Part shown: positions 1 through 8,281 of the stretch, one piece after another
How the letters are laid out: each line of letters starts with the position of its first letter
Position numbering within the stretch: position 1 is the stretch's first letter
Origin: Streptomyces sp. B1I3
GTDB lineage: Bacteria > Actinomycetota > Actinomycetes > Streptomycetales > Streptomycetaceae
DNA: 64,000 nucleotides
Assembly: GCF_030816615.1 (NCBI RefSeq)
Contig: NZ_JAUSYD010000001.1
Location: 5,850,501-5,914,500, forward strand
Direction of reading: 5' to 3'
Notes under the pieces: model-generated
Database searches by the model: none
What the model was told of the DNA's origin: nothing
Seen by the model: only the letters and a program-made list of their open reading frames with translations
Position numbers and translations under genes: made by a program

Positions 1-737
1 AGGGCGCGGCGGAGGCCGACGCCGTGCGCGCCGAGGCCGCCGCCCAGGTCTCCGCCGCGGAGAGCGAGTCCCGGCGCCTCAAGGCGCGCCTGGCCGAGGC
101 GGAGGCCTCGGTGGAGGCGAGCCGCAGGGCGGCCAGGGAGGGGCGCTCCGTCGAGGACATGCGGCTCCGGCTGCTCCTGGACACCGTGCTCGACGCGGCC
201 CAGGGGCTCCGTCGTGAGCTGGCCCTGCCGCCCTCCTCGATCCGCCCGGCCGACGGCGTCGAGGCCGTCGAGCCCGGCCGGATGTCACCGAAGGACATCG
301 CGGCCAGGGCCCTTTCGGAGACCGATCCGGCCCTGCTCGACCAGTTGCTCGCCCTGCCGCAGGCCCACCTGATCGTCGACGGCTACAACGTCACCAAGAC
401 CGGCTATCCGCAGATGCCCCTGGAGAAGCAGCGGTTGCGTCTCCTGGGCGGGCTCTCCGTCCTCGCGGCGCAGACGGGGGCCGAGATGACCTGCGTGTTC
501 GACGGTGCCGAGCTCGCGGCCCCGGTCCTGCTCGCCCCGCCACGCGGGGTGCGGGTCCTGTTCAGCAAGGCGGGGGTCACCGCGGACGAGCTGATCAGGC
601 AACTGGCGCGTGCGGAACCGGTGGGCAGGCCCGTCGTGGTGGTGTCGACCGACCGCGAAGTGGCCGACGGTGTGGCGAAGGCCGGTGCCAGACCGGTCGC
701 GTCCGCCTTGCTCCTCAAGCGCCTTTCGCGCGTCTAG
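1..737 (+). CDS. NYN (YacP/Rae1-like PIN) domain protein, 5' truncated by window edge
   Basis: The reading frame is open from the first bases of the window, so the N terminus is missing. The visible part begins with a charged Ala/Glu/Arg-rich stretch of about 90 residues that looks like a coiled coil. A C-terminal NYN domain follows. Its acidic-site motifs are visible: LIVDGYNV (first Asp), CVFDGAE (second Asp), and GVTADELI plus VVVVSTDREVADG late in the domain. NYN/YacP proteins are metal-dependent RNases of the PIN superfamily; Rae1 of Bacillus cleaves mRNA on the ribosome. Function here is inferred from the fold only. The gene ends about 290 bases before the NlpC/P60 gene and is probably transcribed separately from it. 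Confidence 0.85.
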   Translation, partial: GAAEADAVRAEAAAQVSAAESESRRLKARLAEAEASVEASRRAAREGRSVEDMRLRLLLDTVLDAAQGLRRELALPPSSIRPADGVEAVEPGRMSPKDIAARALSETDPALLDQLLALPQAHLIVDGYNVTKTGYPQMPLEKQRLRLLGGLSVLAAQTGAEMTCVFDGAELAAPVLLAPPRGVRVLFSKAGVTADELIRQLARAEPVGRPVVVVSTDREVADGVAKAGARPVASALLLKRLSRV

Positions 738-860
738 TGCGAGATGTATGGCAATGGGCGGCTTGCCGGACTCCAGGGAACGTACCGTCAAATCCCGGCT
801 ACACGCCGTGTGATGAAAGTAAAGATGTGCCTGGTGTGACGAGATTTTTCCTGTGAGGAT

Positions 861-890
861 TTGAACTGATCACAAGATGGTCACTAGGGT
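861..890 (+). promoter_or_regulatory. Predicted vegetative promoter of the NlpC/P60 gene
   Basis: A TTGAAC hexamer and a TAGGGT hexamer are separated by 18 bases. This fits a HrdB-type promoter. It lies just upstream of the structured leader and leaves an untranslated region of about 135 nt before the GTG start. Prediction from sequence only. Confidence 0.5.
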
Positions 891-904
891 CAGGCCTCGA
901 ACCT

Positions 905-1012
905 TCGCACGGTTGATTGCCCACCCGGGGTGACAGCGAAGGAACCGCCGAGTCCGTGACGTGCACGGAGCCGGGGATCCCCCTCCCCCCACAGCCCGGT
1001 AGGCGGCTCGAG
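905..1012 (+). promoter_or_regulatory. Structured 5' leader, possible degenerate ydaO (c-di-AMP) riboswitch
   Basis: The leader holds several blocks that resemble the ydaO/c-di-AMP element known upstream of Streptomyces cell-wall hydrolase genes. They are a GCCGAGTCC block, a small CCGTG/CACGG hairpin followed by GAGCCGGGGATCCC, and near the 3' end CAGCCCGGTAGGCGGC running into the Shine-Dalgarno site. The usual internal GGGGTGAATC block is not in its expected place; a GGGGTGA occurs instead upstream of the first block. It is therefore either a variant or a decayed copy. The downstream gene type supports the idea, but a covariance-model search would be needed to settle it. Confidence 0.35.
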
Positions 1013-1031
1013 GAAGAAGGAGCTCGCCTTC

Positions 1032-2060
1032 GTGGCGTCCCACCGTCGTCCCAAGCAGCCGAGCCGCACCCGCGTGACCGTGCTCACCGCGACCGCCGCT
1101 GCTGCCGTGGCCCTGACTTCCCAGGCCGCTCACGCCGACCCCAAGCCGACCAAGAGCGAGGTCAAGGCGAAGGTCGACAAGCTCTACCACGAGGCCGAGG
1201 TCGTCAACGAGAAGGCCAACGGCGCCAAGGAGCAGCAGGACAAGCTCAAGAAGCAGGTCGACGCGCTGCAGGACAAGGTCGCCCGCGGGCAGGAGGAGCT
1301 CAACACCCTGCGTGGCGAACTGGGTTCGCTCGCCACCGCGCAGTACCGCTCCGGTGGCCTCGACCCGTCCGTCCAGCTGCTGCTCTCCTCGGACCCGGAC
1401 GACTTCCTCGAGCAGGCTTCCGCGCTCGACCAGCTGACGGCCAAGCAGGCCCAGTCGCTGCAGAAGATCCAGGCGAAGCAGCGCACGCTCGCGCAGCAGC
1501 GCAAGGAGGCGCAGGGCAAGCTCGACGACCTCGCCGAGGTCCGCAAGACGCTCAACGACAACAAGAAGAAGTACCAGGTCAAGCTGGCCGACGCCCGCCA
1601 GTTGCTGAACACCCTCACCGCCGCCGAGCGCGCCAAGATGGCCGCGGACGACCAGCGCGCCAGCCGTGCCGCCGGCGACCGGGTCGAGCTGGGCAACGAG
1701 GCCCCCGCGTCAGGCGTCGGCGCCGCGGCTCTCCAGGCCGCCGCCACGCAGATCGGCAAGCCGTACTTCCGAGGGGGCACCGGTCCCAACTCGTACGACT
1801 GCTCGGGTCTGACCCAGTGGGCCTTCGGCCAGGCGGGCGTCCAGATCAGCCGCACGACCTACACGCAGGTCAACGACGGTGTGCGGGTCGGCCGCAGCGC
1901 CCTGAAGCCGGGGGACCTGGTCTTCTTCAGCAACACCTCGCACGTCGGCATCTACGCCGGCAACAACCAGGTGCTGCACGCCCCGTACCCGGGCAAGAAC
2001 GTCCGTTACGAGGCGATGGAGTACCTCGGGTCCTTCCAGTTCGGCGTGCGGATCGGCTGA
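1032..2060 (+). CDS. Secreted NlpC/P60 peptidoglycan endopeptidase with coiled-coil N-terminal domain
   Basis: This is a 342-residue secreted cell-wall hydrolase expected to cut the D-Glu-DAP bond of peptidoglycan stem peptides, in the RipA/CwlO style. Residues 1-35 form a signal peptide (basic SHRRPKQPSRTR, Ala-rich core, cleavage near AHA). Residues 40-220 are a long Lys/Glu/Gln-rich coiled coil. The C-terminal 110 residues are the NlpC/P60 domain, with catalytic Cys257 in SYDCSGL, His304 in SHVGIYAG and a third polar residue His316. The GTG start is supported by an AAGGAG about nine bases upstream. In relatives the coiled coil keeps the enzyme inactive or recruits partners; that is inferred here. 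A terminator hairpin follows the gene, so it is probably monocistronic. Confidence 0.93.
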   Translation: MASHRRPKQPSRTRVTVLTATAAAAVALTSQAAHADPKPTKSEVKAKVDKLYHEAEVVNEKANGAKEQQDKLKKQVDALQDKVARGQEELNTLRGELGSLATAQYRSGGLDPSVQLLLSSDPDDFLEQASALDQLTAKQAQSLQKIQAKQRTLAQQRKEAQGKLDDLAEVRKTLNDNKKKYQVKLADARQLLNTLTAAERAKMAADDQRASRAAGDRVELGNEAPASGVGAAALQAAATQIGKPYFRGGTGPNSYDCSGLTQWAFGQAGVQISRTTYTQVNDGVRVGRSALKPGDLVFFSNTSHVGIYAGNNQVLHAPYPGKNVRYEAMEYLGSFQFGVRIG

Positions 2061-2105
2061 CGTCCGACCCGAACGGGCGAATCCCCGCGCCCCGCACCGA
2101 CGGCC

Positions 2106-2138
2106 GCCCCGCCGGAGACCACAGGTCTCCGGCGGGGC
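2106..2138 (+). terminator. Hairpin terminator after the NlpC/P60 gene
   Basis: Perfect 15-bp inverted repeat (arms 2106-2120 and 2124-2138, loop ACA), 45 bases downstream of the stop codon. There is no U-tract, which is usual for Streptomyces. Confidence 0.75.
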
Positions 2139-2440
2139 GCCGCTGTTCGCCCCTCGCGCACCACCGGTACGGCCTCACGTCCTCCTGCAGGCGTCCGGTC
2201 ACCGTCCGCGCTGCCGTGCGGCTCCCGGCCCCGGTCCGCCGTCCCGGGTGGCAGAAGTCGCCCACATCTGCGCGGAGTGGGGCGGCTTCCTGTCGCCGCC
2301 GTCTTCACACCGGCCCGTATGCGGGAAACGGCCGGCCACGCCCCGTACCCGGGGCGCCCCGGTGCCTCCGGTGCGCAACGACCCCCTCGGCCCGCTGCCC
2401 GTCTCCTCGGTCACCCGCGTCTGACCGTACGATCGGCAGG
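2139..2440. other. Intergenic region, no gene seen
   Basis: About 300 bases between the terminator and the peptidase gene. One frame stays open across it, but its product is Arg/Pro-rich, low-complexity and resembles no family, as expected for shadow frames in GC-rich DNA. The promoter of the next gene should lie here; no strong consensus hexamers stood out. Confidence 0.6.
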
Positions 2441-3694
2441 ATGGCTGTTCGAACGCAGGACGCGCGACGGGGACGCACCCGCACACGGAGCGCGGCGGGT
2501 GCCGTGCTCGCCGGGCTGCTCCTCACGTCCGCCTGCGCCACCCCTGAGGACCCCGCGGCGGGGATCACCACCCAGGAGATCGGCGCCGCCCTGGACCGGC
2601 GCGCCGCCGCGGTCATGGAGCAGGACACCGACGCGTACCTGGCGGAGCTCGACCCCCGGGCCGCGTCGTTCCGGGCGGCGCAGCGCACGGAGCTGGGGAA
2701 CCTGGCCGACGTACCCCTGGAGTCCTGGGCGTACGAGGTGAAGGACGTGACCGGCCGCGGCGCGGGCCGGGCCACCGCCCACGTCGAACTGCGCTACCGG
2801 ATCAAGGGGTACGACAACGCCCCCATGACCGCCTCCCGCACGGTGGAACTGGTCCGCCGGGGCGAGGACGGGTCCTGGTACATCGCCGCCGACCGCGCCG
2901 GCGAGGACGCCCAGGAGCTGCTCTGGCAGCAGGGTGACGTGGAGGTGGTCCGGGGCGTCCACAGCCTCGTCCTGGCTGTCGGCCGCCGGGACGAGGAGCT
3001 GCGGCGGATCGCCGCCACCGCGGACCGGGCCGTACCGGCCGTCTCCGGTGCCTGGCCGGAGCCCTGGGCGAGGCGGGTGGTGGTGCTCGTCCCGCAGTCG
3101 GTGCAGGACATGGCGGGGCTCCTGGGCTCGCCCGCCGCTAGCTACCGGGGCATAGCGGCCGTCACCACCGGCGAGGTCGGCGGCACCGGCCGGGCGCCGG
3201 CGGACCGGGTCGTCGTCAACCCGGAGGCGTACGGGATGCTCGGCGAGTTCGGGCAGCGGGTCGTCCTCACCCACGAGACGACGCACGTGGCGACGCGGGC
3301 CGACACGTCCGCCGCCACCCCGGTCTGGCTGTCCGAGGGCTTCGCCGACTGGGCCGCCTACCGCCAGGAGAGCCGCACCGACCAGGAGATCGCCCCCGAG
3401 CTGGCCGAGGCGGTCCGGCTCGGCGAGCTGCCCGCGGCGCTGCCGGTGGACGAGGACTTCGGTTTCGGCGAGGACTCGGCGGAGCTGGCGAGGGCGTACG
3501 AGGGCGGCTGGCTGGCCTGCGCGCTGATCGCCCGGGATTGGGGCGAGGAAGAGCTGATCGCCTTCTACAGGGCCGTCGGGAGCCATTCAGGGCGGGACGG
3601 AGCGGTGGAGAAGGCCCTGCAGACGGTCCTCGGCACGACTCCGCAGGACTTCACGGCGCGCTGGCGGGAGTATCTGCGCGCCCGGCTCGGCTGA
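2441..3694 (+). CDS. Lipoprotein-like zinc metallopeptidase (HExxH gluzincin type)
   Basis: This is a 417-residue exported protein with a basic N terminus, a hydrophobic core and a lipobox-like TSAC ending at Cys32. The -3 residue is Thr rather than Leu, so lipidation is likely but not certain. The middle region resembles the SnoaL/nuclear-transport-factor-like folds often found in secreted actinobacterial lipoproteins. The C-terminal half carries HETTH (His278, Glu279, His282) and then SEGFADW with Glu299 as the expected third zinc ligand, the arrangement of MA-clan gluzincins. Substrate unknown. The frame is open far upstream, but the ATG chosen here begins the signal sequence. The 3' end overlaps the convergent mannosyltransferase gene by 44 bases. 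Confidence 0.85.
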   Translation: MAVRTQDARRGRTRTRSAAGAVLAGLLLTSACATPEDPAAGITTQEIGAALDRRAAAVMEQDTDAYLAELDPRAASFRAAQRTELGNLADVPLESWAYEVKDVTGRGAGRATAHVELRYRIKGYDNAPMTASRTVELVRRGEDGSWYIAADRAGEDAQELLWQQGDVEVVRGVHSLVLAVGRRDEELRRIAATADRAVPAVSGAWPEPWARRVVVLVPQSVQDMAGLLGSPAASYRGIAAVTTGEVGGTGRAPADRVVVNPEAYGMLGEFGQRVVLTHETTHVATRADTSAATPVWLSEGFADWAAYRQESRTDQEIAPELAEAVRLGELPAALPVDEDFGFGEDSAELARAYEGGWLACALIARDWGEEELIAFYRAVGSHSGRDGAVEKALQTVLGTTPQDFTARWREYLRARLG

Positions 3695-4928
3695 CGCGCT
3701 CCACCTCGTCGCGTCCCCGGCCCGCCTTCGGCACGGTCTCCCGCCACAGGCGCCGTCCGGCGCTCACCGCCGCCGCGGCCAGCAGACCGTTGCGTACGGC
3801 CATCAGCGCCACCCCCTCCGCGTCACTGGCCACCACGTGCGCGAACCCCAGCGGGAACTCCAGCAGGGTGACACCGGTGGCCACCAGGACCAGGCACGCG
3901 GGCACCCCCATCCCGGTGCCCCGGAACACCAGGCACACCGAGCCGAGCCCGACCAGCCACACCATGTACTGCGGGCTGATGACCCGGCTAGTCACGGTGA
4001 ACAGCAGCACCGCGGTGAACGCCGCGTCCGCCGGGGTGTGCACCGCGAACGTGCGGGCCCGCAGCCTCCACAGGAGCAGCCAGCCGAAGCCCAGCACGCT
4101 CAGGGCCAGGGCCAGCGTGCTCACCAGCGCCACGTGCGGTCCGGCGAACTCCATCGAGCCGTAGCGCAGCTCCACCCGGCCCTCCCAGCCGAACTGGCGC
4201 GCCACATGGAAGACCAGCGCCCCGAGCGACTCGACCTCCAGGCCCCGGTCCCGCTGGAACGACAGGAACGCGAACGCGCCCGGCAGGGCCACGGCGGCGG
4301 CGAGGACCAGCGCACCGGCCGACACCGCGGCGGCCGACCAGGCACGCCGTGTCGCCCGCCCGCGGGCCGTCCCGGCCAGCAGCAGCACCGGCCACACCTT
4401 CAGCAGCGCACCGAAGGCCGCCAGCGCGCCCAGGACCCGTGGGCGGCGTACCCCGGCCAGCAGTGCCGCCACCGCGACGGCCGTCACCATCAGGTCGTAC
4501 CGCGCGTACACGGTGGGGCCGAGGAGCGGGACGCCCACCACCCACACCCACGCGCCGGCCCTCCGCGTGCCGGCGCGCCCGCCGGCGTGGAGCAGGAGCC
4601 CGAACGTCAGCACGTCACACACCAGTACGAGCACGAAGAAGGCGGACGCGTACTCCAGGAAGGGCAGCAACGCGGGGGAGAGGATCGCGAGGGCGGCGGC
4701 GGGCGGGTACTGCCACGTGACGTCGTCCAGCGGGTACGACCCGGCGCGCAGCACCTCGTACCACCCCCGGTAGATGCCCGAGACATCGCTCGTGACATCC
4801 GGCCCCGGCACCGTGAACGCGCGGGAGACCCGAAAAACGCAGAGCAGCAGCACCGCACGGGTGATGCCCCATACGGCGAGGGACAGACCCCGTCCGCTCG
4901 CCCCCGTCCTGACCTTCATGCCGGACAT
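3651..4928 (-). CDS. GT87/DUF2029-type polytopic mannosyltransferase-like protein
   Basis: A polytopic membrane protein of about 425 residues with roughly nine to ten hydrophobic helices. After the first helix comes a loop with acidic residues (PGPDVTSDVSGIY), and then DDVTWQYPPAAA. The acidic first loop plus YPP motif is typical of polyprenyl-phosphate-mannose-dependent GT87 enzymes such as mycobacterial PimE. It lies head-to-head with a PimB-like gene, which suggests a role in phosphatidylinositol mannoside or lipoglycan assembly. The acceptor is unknown. The start is uncertain among three ATGs at 4937, 4928 and 4919; an AGGCGGG nine bases upstream favours 4928. Confidence 0.75.
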   Translation of the reverse strand: MSGMKVRTGASGRGLSLAVWGITRAVLLLCVFRVSRAFTVPGPDVTSDVSGIYRGWYEVLRAGSYPLDDVTWQYPPAAALAILSPALLPFLEYASAFFVLVLVCDVLTFGLLLHAGGRAGTRRAGAWVWVVGVPLLGPTVYARYDLMVTAVAVAALLAGVRRPRVLGALAAFGALLKVWPVLLLAGTARGRATRRAWSAAAVSAGALVLAAAVALPGAFAFLSFQRDRGLEVESLGALVFHVARQFGWEGRVELRYGSMEFAGPHVALVSTLALALSVLGFGWLLLWRLRARTFAVHTPADAAFTAVLLFTVTSRVISPQYMVWLVGLGSVCLVFRGTGMGVPACLVLVATGVTLLEFPLGFAHVVASDAEGVALMAVRNGLLAAAAVSAGRRLWRETVPKAGRGRDEVERVSRAGRADTPASAP

Positions 4929-4996
4929 GATGCGCATCCCGCCTGTGCGGGAGCCGTCAGGCAGGGCCGTCCGGCCGCCCGGTACTGTCGGCGGCG

Positions 4997-6139
4997 ATGG
5001 ACAAGACGCTGATCGTGACGAACGACTTCCCGCCCCGCCCCGGCGGGATCCAGGCCTTCCTGCACAACATGGCACTGCGCCTGGACCCCGGCCGGCTCGT
5101 CGTCTACGCCTCCACCTGGAAGCGCGGCGCCGAGGGTGCCGAAGCCACCGCGGCCTTCGACGCCGAACAGCCCTTCACCGTCGTACGCGACCGCACGACG
5201 ATGCTGCTGCCCACTCCCCGGGTGACCCGGCAGGCGGTCGGCCTCCTGCGCGCGCACGGCTGCTCCTCCGTGTGGTTCGGCGCGGCCGCCCCGCTCGGGC
5301 TGATGGCGCCGGCGCTACGGAGGGCCGGGGCACGCCGCATCGTGGCCACCACGCACGGGCACGAGGCGGGGTGGGCGCAGCTGCCCGCGTCACGGCAGCT
5401 GCTGCGGCGCATCGGCGAGGGCACGGACACGATCACCTACCTCGGGGAGTACACCCGGTCGAGGATCGCTCCCGCGCTCACCACGCGGGCCGCCGGCCGC
5501 ATGGTGCAACTGCCGCCGGGGGTCGACGAGAAGACCTTCCACCCGGCCTCCGGCGGGGACCGCGTCAGGGCCCGGCTCGGGCTCACGGACCGGCCCGTCG
5601 TCGTGTGCGTGTCCCGCCTCGTCCCGCGCAAGGGCCAGGACACCCTCATCCTCGCCATGCCCGCCGTCCTGGCGCGGGAGCCGGAGGCCGTCCTGCTGAT
5701 CGTCGGGGGCGGCCCGTACGCCCGGCAGTTGAGGAAACTGGCCGCCGAGACCGGTGTCCAGGACTCCGTGCGCTTCACCGGGCCGGTGCCCTGGGAGGAG
5801 CTGCCCGCGCACTACGGCGCCGGTGACGTGTTCGCCATGCCCTGCCGCACCCGGCGCGGCGGCCTCGACGTCGAGGGGCTGGGCATCGTGTACCTGGAGG
5901 CGTCCGCGACCGGACTGCCGGTGGTGGCGGGTGACTCGGGCGGCGCCCCGGACGCCGTCCTCGACGGCGAGACCGGATGGGTGGTGCGGGGCGGTTCGGC
6001 CGAGGAGTGTGCCGACCGGATCGTCACCCTGCTCGGCGACCAGGAGCTGCGCCGCCGGATGGGGGAGCGGGGCAGGGCCTGGGTCGAGGAGAAGTGGCGC
6101 TGGGACCTGCTCGCGGAGGAGCTGAAGGCGCTGCTCTGA
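4997..6139 (+). CDS. pimB: GT4 glycosyltransferase, PimB'-like phosphatidylinositol monomannoside mannosyltransferase
   Basis: A 380-residue GT-B glycosyltransferase. The N terminus LIVTNDFPPRPGGIQAFLHN is the donor/acceptor loop typical of the PimB' group (Mtb Rv2188c), which adds the second mannose from GDP-mannose to PIM1. The C-terminal GT4 domain shows SRLVPRKGQDTLI, the IVGGGPY turn and GLGIVYLEASATGLPVVAGDSGG, with the nucleotide-sugar-binding Glu in the last block. It is cytosolic and peripheral, with no signal peptide. A divergent intergenic region of about 70 bases separates it from the GT87-like gene, so the two may share regulation. Assignment to PimB' rather than another GT4 is based on the N-terminal motif and context. 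Confidence 0.82.
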   Translation: MDKTLIVTNDFPPRPGGIQAFLHNMALRLDPGRLVVYASTWKRGAEGAEATAAFDAEQPFTVVRDRTTMLLPTPRVTRQAVGLLRAHGCSSVWFGAAAPLGLMAPALRRAGARRIVATTHGHEAGWAQLPASRQLLRRIGEGTDTITYLGEYTRSRIAPALTTRAAGRMVQLPPGVDEKTFHPASGGDRVRARLGLTDRPVVVCVSRLVPRKGQDTLILAMPAVLAREPEAVLLIVGGGPYARQLRKLAAETGVQDSVRFTGPVPWEELPAHYGAGDVFAMPCRTRRGGLDVEGLGIVYLEASATGLPVVAGDSGGAPDAVLDGETGWVVRGGSAEECADRIVTLLGDQELRRRMGERGRAWVEEKWRWDLLAEELKALL

Positions 6140-6148
6140 GTGGCGTTC

Positions 6149-6199
6149 GGTACGGAGGAGGGCCCCGCACACCAGGTGTGCGGGGCCCTTCTCCGTACC
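6149..6199. terminator. Bidirectional terminator between convergent pimB and fadD-like genes
   Basis: Near-perfect inverted repeat with 25-bp arms (one mismatch) and a minimal loop, located between two convergent stop codons. It can serve both strands. Confidence 0.85.
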
Positions 6200-6203
6200 G
6201 CGC

Positions 6204-8000
6204 TCAGCCGCGGTAGATCGACTCGACCTCGTCGGCGAAGTCCTTCGCCACGACGTTGCGCTTCAGCTTCAGCGACGGCGTGATGTGGCCCGCCTCCTCG
6301 GTGAACTGCGAGGACAGGATGCGGAACTTGCGCACCGACTCCGCCTTGGAGACCGCCGCGTTGCCGTCGTCCACCGCCCGCTGCACCTCGGCCAGCAGAT
6401 CGGCGTCCTCGCGCAGCGACACCGCCGTCGAGCCGGCCGGCTTGCCGTTCTCCTCGGCCCAGCGGGAGAGGAACTCCTCGTCGAGGGTGACCAGGGCCCC
6501 GACGAACGGCCGTCCGTCGCCGACCACCATGCACTCGGCGACCAGGGCGTGGGCGCGGATCCGGTCCTCGATCACGGCGGGGGCGACGTTCTTGCCGCCC
6601 GCCGTGACGATGATCTCCTTCTTGCGCCCGGTGATCGCGAGGTAGCCGTCCTCGTCGAGCGTGCCGATGTCGCCGGTGTGGAACCAGCCGTCGGCCAGCG
6701 CCTCGGATGTCGCCGTCTCGTTCCCCCAGTACCCGGTGAACAGGTGCTCGCCGTGCAGCAGCACCTCGCCGTCGTCGGCGATCCGCACGACGGAGCCGGG
6801 CAGCGGCTGGCCGACCGTACCGATCTTCTGCCGGTCCCACGGGTTGAACGCCGTGGCCGCGCAGCTCTCGGTGAGGCCGTAGCCCTCGAGCACCGTGAAG
6901 CCGATGCCGCGGAAGAAGTGCCCGAGCCGCTCCCCCAGCGGCGCGCCGCCGGAGATCGCGTACTCGCCGCGGCCGCCGAGCACCGCGCGCAGCTTGCTGA
7001 ACACCAGCTTGTCGAAGACCTTGTGCTTGACCTTCAGACCGACGGACGGCCCCTGGGGCGTGCCCAGCGCACGGCTGTACGCGATCGCCGTGTCGGCGGC
7101 CCGGTCGAAGATCCGGCCCTTGCCGTCGGCCTGTGCCTTGGCGCGCGCCGAGTTGTAGACCTTCTCGAAGACCCGCGGCACGCCCAGGATCAGCGTCGGC
7201 CGGAACGAGGCCAGCTCATCGGTGAGGTTCTTGATGTCCGGCACGCAGCCGAGCCTGATCGGGGCCATGACCGAGGCGACCTCGACCAGACGCCCGAAGA
7301 CGTGCGCGGCGGGCAGGAAGAGCAGGACGGAGCACTCGCCGGTACGGAAGAGGGGCTTCAGCCGCTCCACCACGTTGCCGCACTCCGCGAAGAAGCTGCG
7401 GTGCGTCAGCACGCAGCCCTTGGGGCGCCCGGTCGTGCCCGAGGTGTAGACGATGGTGGCAGGGTCGTCGGCCTTGGCGCTCACCGTGCGCAGGTCCAGC
7501 GTCTCGCGGGACACCCCCGCGCCCGACGCCGTCAGCTCGGCGACGGCGCCCTTGTCGATCTGCCACACGTGCCGCAGGGCGGGCAGCAGATCGCGTACGG
7601 AGGCGACGGACCCGGCGTGGCCGTCGCTCTCGACGATGACCGCCACCGCGCCCGAGTCGCCCAGTATCCACTGGACCTGCTCGGGGGAACTGGTCTCGTA
7701 CACGGGCACGGTGACCGCGCCCGCGCTCCAGATGGCGAAGTCCAGCAGCACCCATTCGAAGCGGGTGCGGGACATGAGGGCGACCCGGTCGCCGGGCTGG
7801 ATGCCCGCCGCGATCAAGCCTCTGGCGGCCTCTTCGACCTCAGCCAGGAACTGTGTGGCCGTGACGTCCGTCCAGACGCCGGCCACCTTGCGGCTCATCA
7901 CCGCGACATCGGGATGCTGAGCGGCGTTGCGGCGGATGAGATCCGTCAGGTTGCCGTCCGTAGGGACCTCGTACAGGGCCGGAAGGCTGAACTCGCGCAA
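6204..8000 (-). CDS. Long-chain fatty acid-CoA ligase (AMP-forming)
   Basis: A 598-residue ANL-superfamily adenylate-forming enzyme that activates fatty acids to acyl-CoA via acyl-AMP. Visible motifs are the AMP-binding P-loop TIVYTSGTTGRPKG, LEGYGLTES (A5), WFHTGDIGTLDEDGY (A7) and GRKKEIIVTAGGKNVAP (hinge and A8). Its length and the GGAPLG plus GYGLTES arrangement match the long-chain FadD15/FAA1-like group. It is cytosolic with no membrane anchor. The start is TTG, supported by GAGGAG eight bases upstream. It is divergent from the phosphoesterase gene. The chain length of its substrate cannot be told from sequence. Confidence 0.93.
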   Translation of the reverse strand: MREFSLPALYEVPTDGNLTDLIRRNAAQHPDVAVMSRKVAGVWTDVTATQFLAEVEEAARGLIAAGIQPGDRVALMSRTRFEWVLLDFAIWSAGAVTVPVYETSSPEQVQWILGDSGAVAVIVESDGHAGSVASVRDLLPALRHVWQIDKGAVAELTASGAGVSRETLDLRTVSAKADDPATIVYTSGTTGRPKGCVLTHRSFFAECGNVVERLKPLFRTGECSVLLFLPAAHVFGRLVEVASVMAPIRLGCVPDIKNLTDELASFRPTLILGVPRVFEKVYNSARAKAQADGKGRIFDRAADTAIAYSRALGTPQGPSVGLKVKHKVFDKLVFSKLRAVLGGRGEYAISGGAPLGERLGHFFRGIGFTVLEGYGLTESCAATAFNPWDRQKIGTVGQPLPGSVVRIADDGEVLLHGEHLFTGYWGNETATSEALADGWFHTGDIGTLDEDGYLAITGRKKEIIVTAGGKNVAPAVIEDRIRAHALVAECMVVGDGRPFVGALVTLDEEFLSRWAEENGKPAGSTAVSLREDADLLAEVQRAVDDGNAAVSKAESVRKFRILSSQFTEEAGHITPSLKLKRNVVAKDFADEVESIYRG

Positions 8001-8281
8001 GACTGCTGCTCCTCATCGGGCTCCGGTTCCACGGCTCTGTGTGACGCACCGGATCGGTCCAAAGACTGGCAGGTGCTCAGTGGGGTGAGCACGACTGGAC
8101 TGCCCGGACGTTACCCACGAGTACTCGGTTCCCGATAGGGGGTTCCGGCCAGATGTCTTATGCATCACACATAGCGGTGGTCCTGGGGCGCACAGTAGTC
8201 CACTCCCGTTGCAACCGTGAAGTAACCGCAGGTCCGGTGGCCTCTACCCACTGCGAGCGGTCGGGATCTAGGGTGAACGCC

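Noticed and set aside
917..2440. Long open frame running through the NlpC/P60 gene into the peptidase gene
   Set aside because: Its translation is Arg/Gln/Gly-rich and lies in a shadow frame of the NlpC/P60 gene; the real peptidase gene begins at the ATG at 2441 with a signal sequence.
8100..8140. CGAGTACTCG palindrome as a MacR site
   Set aside because: It lacks the two-base spacer and outer TG/CA of the MacR consensus TGAGTAC-nn-GTACTCA; a chance short palindrome is more likely.
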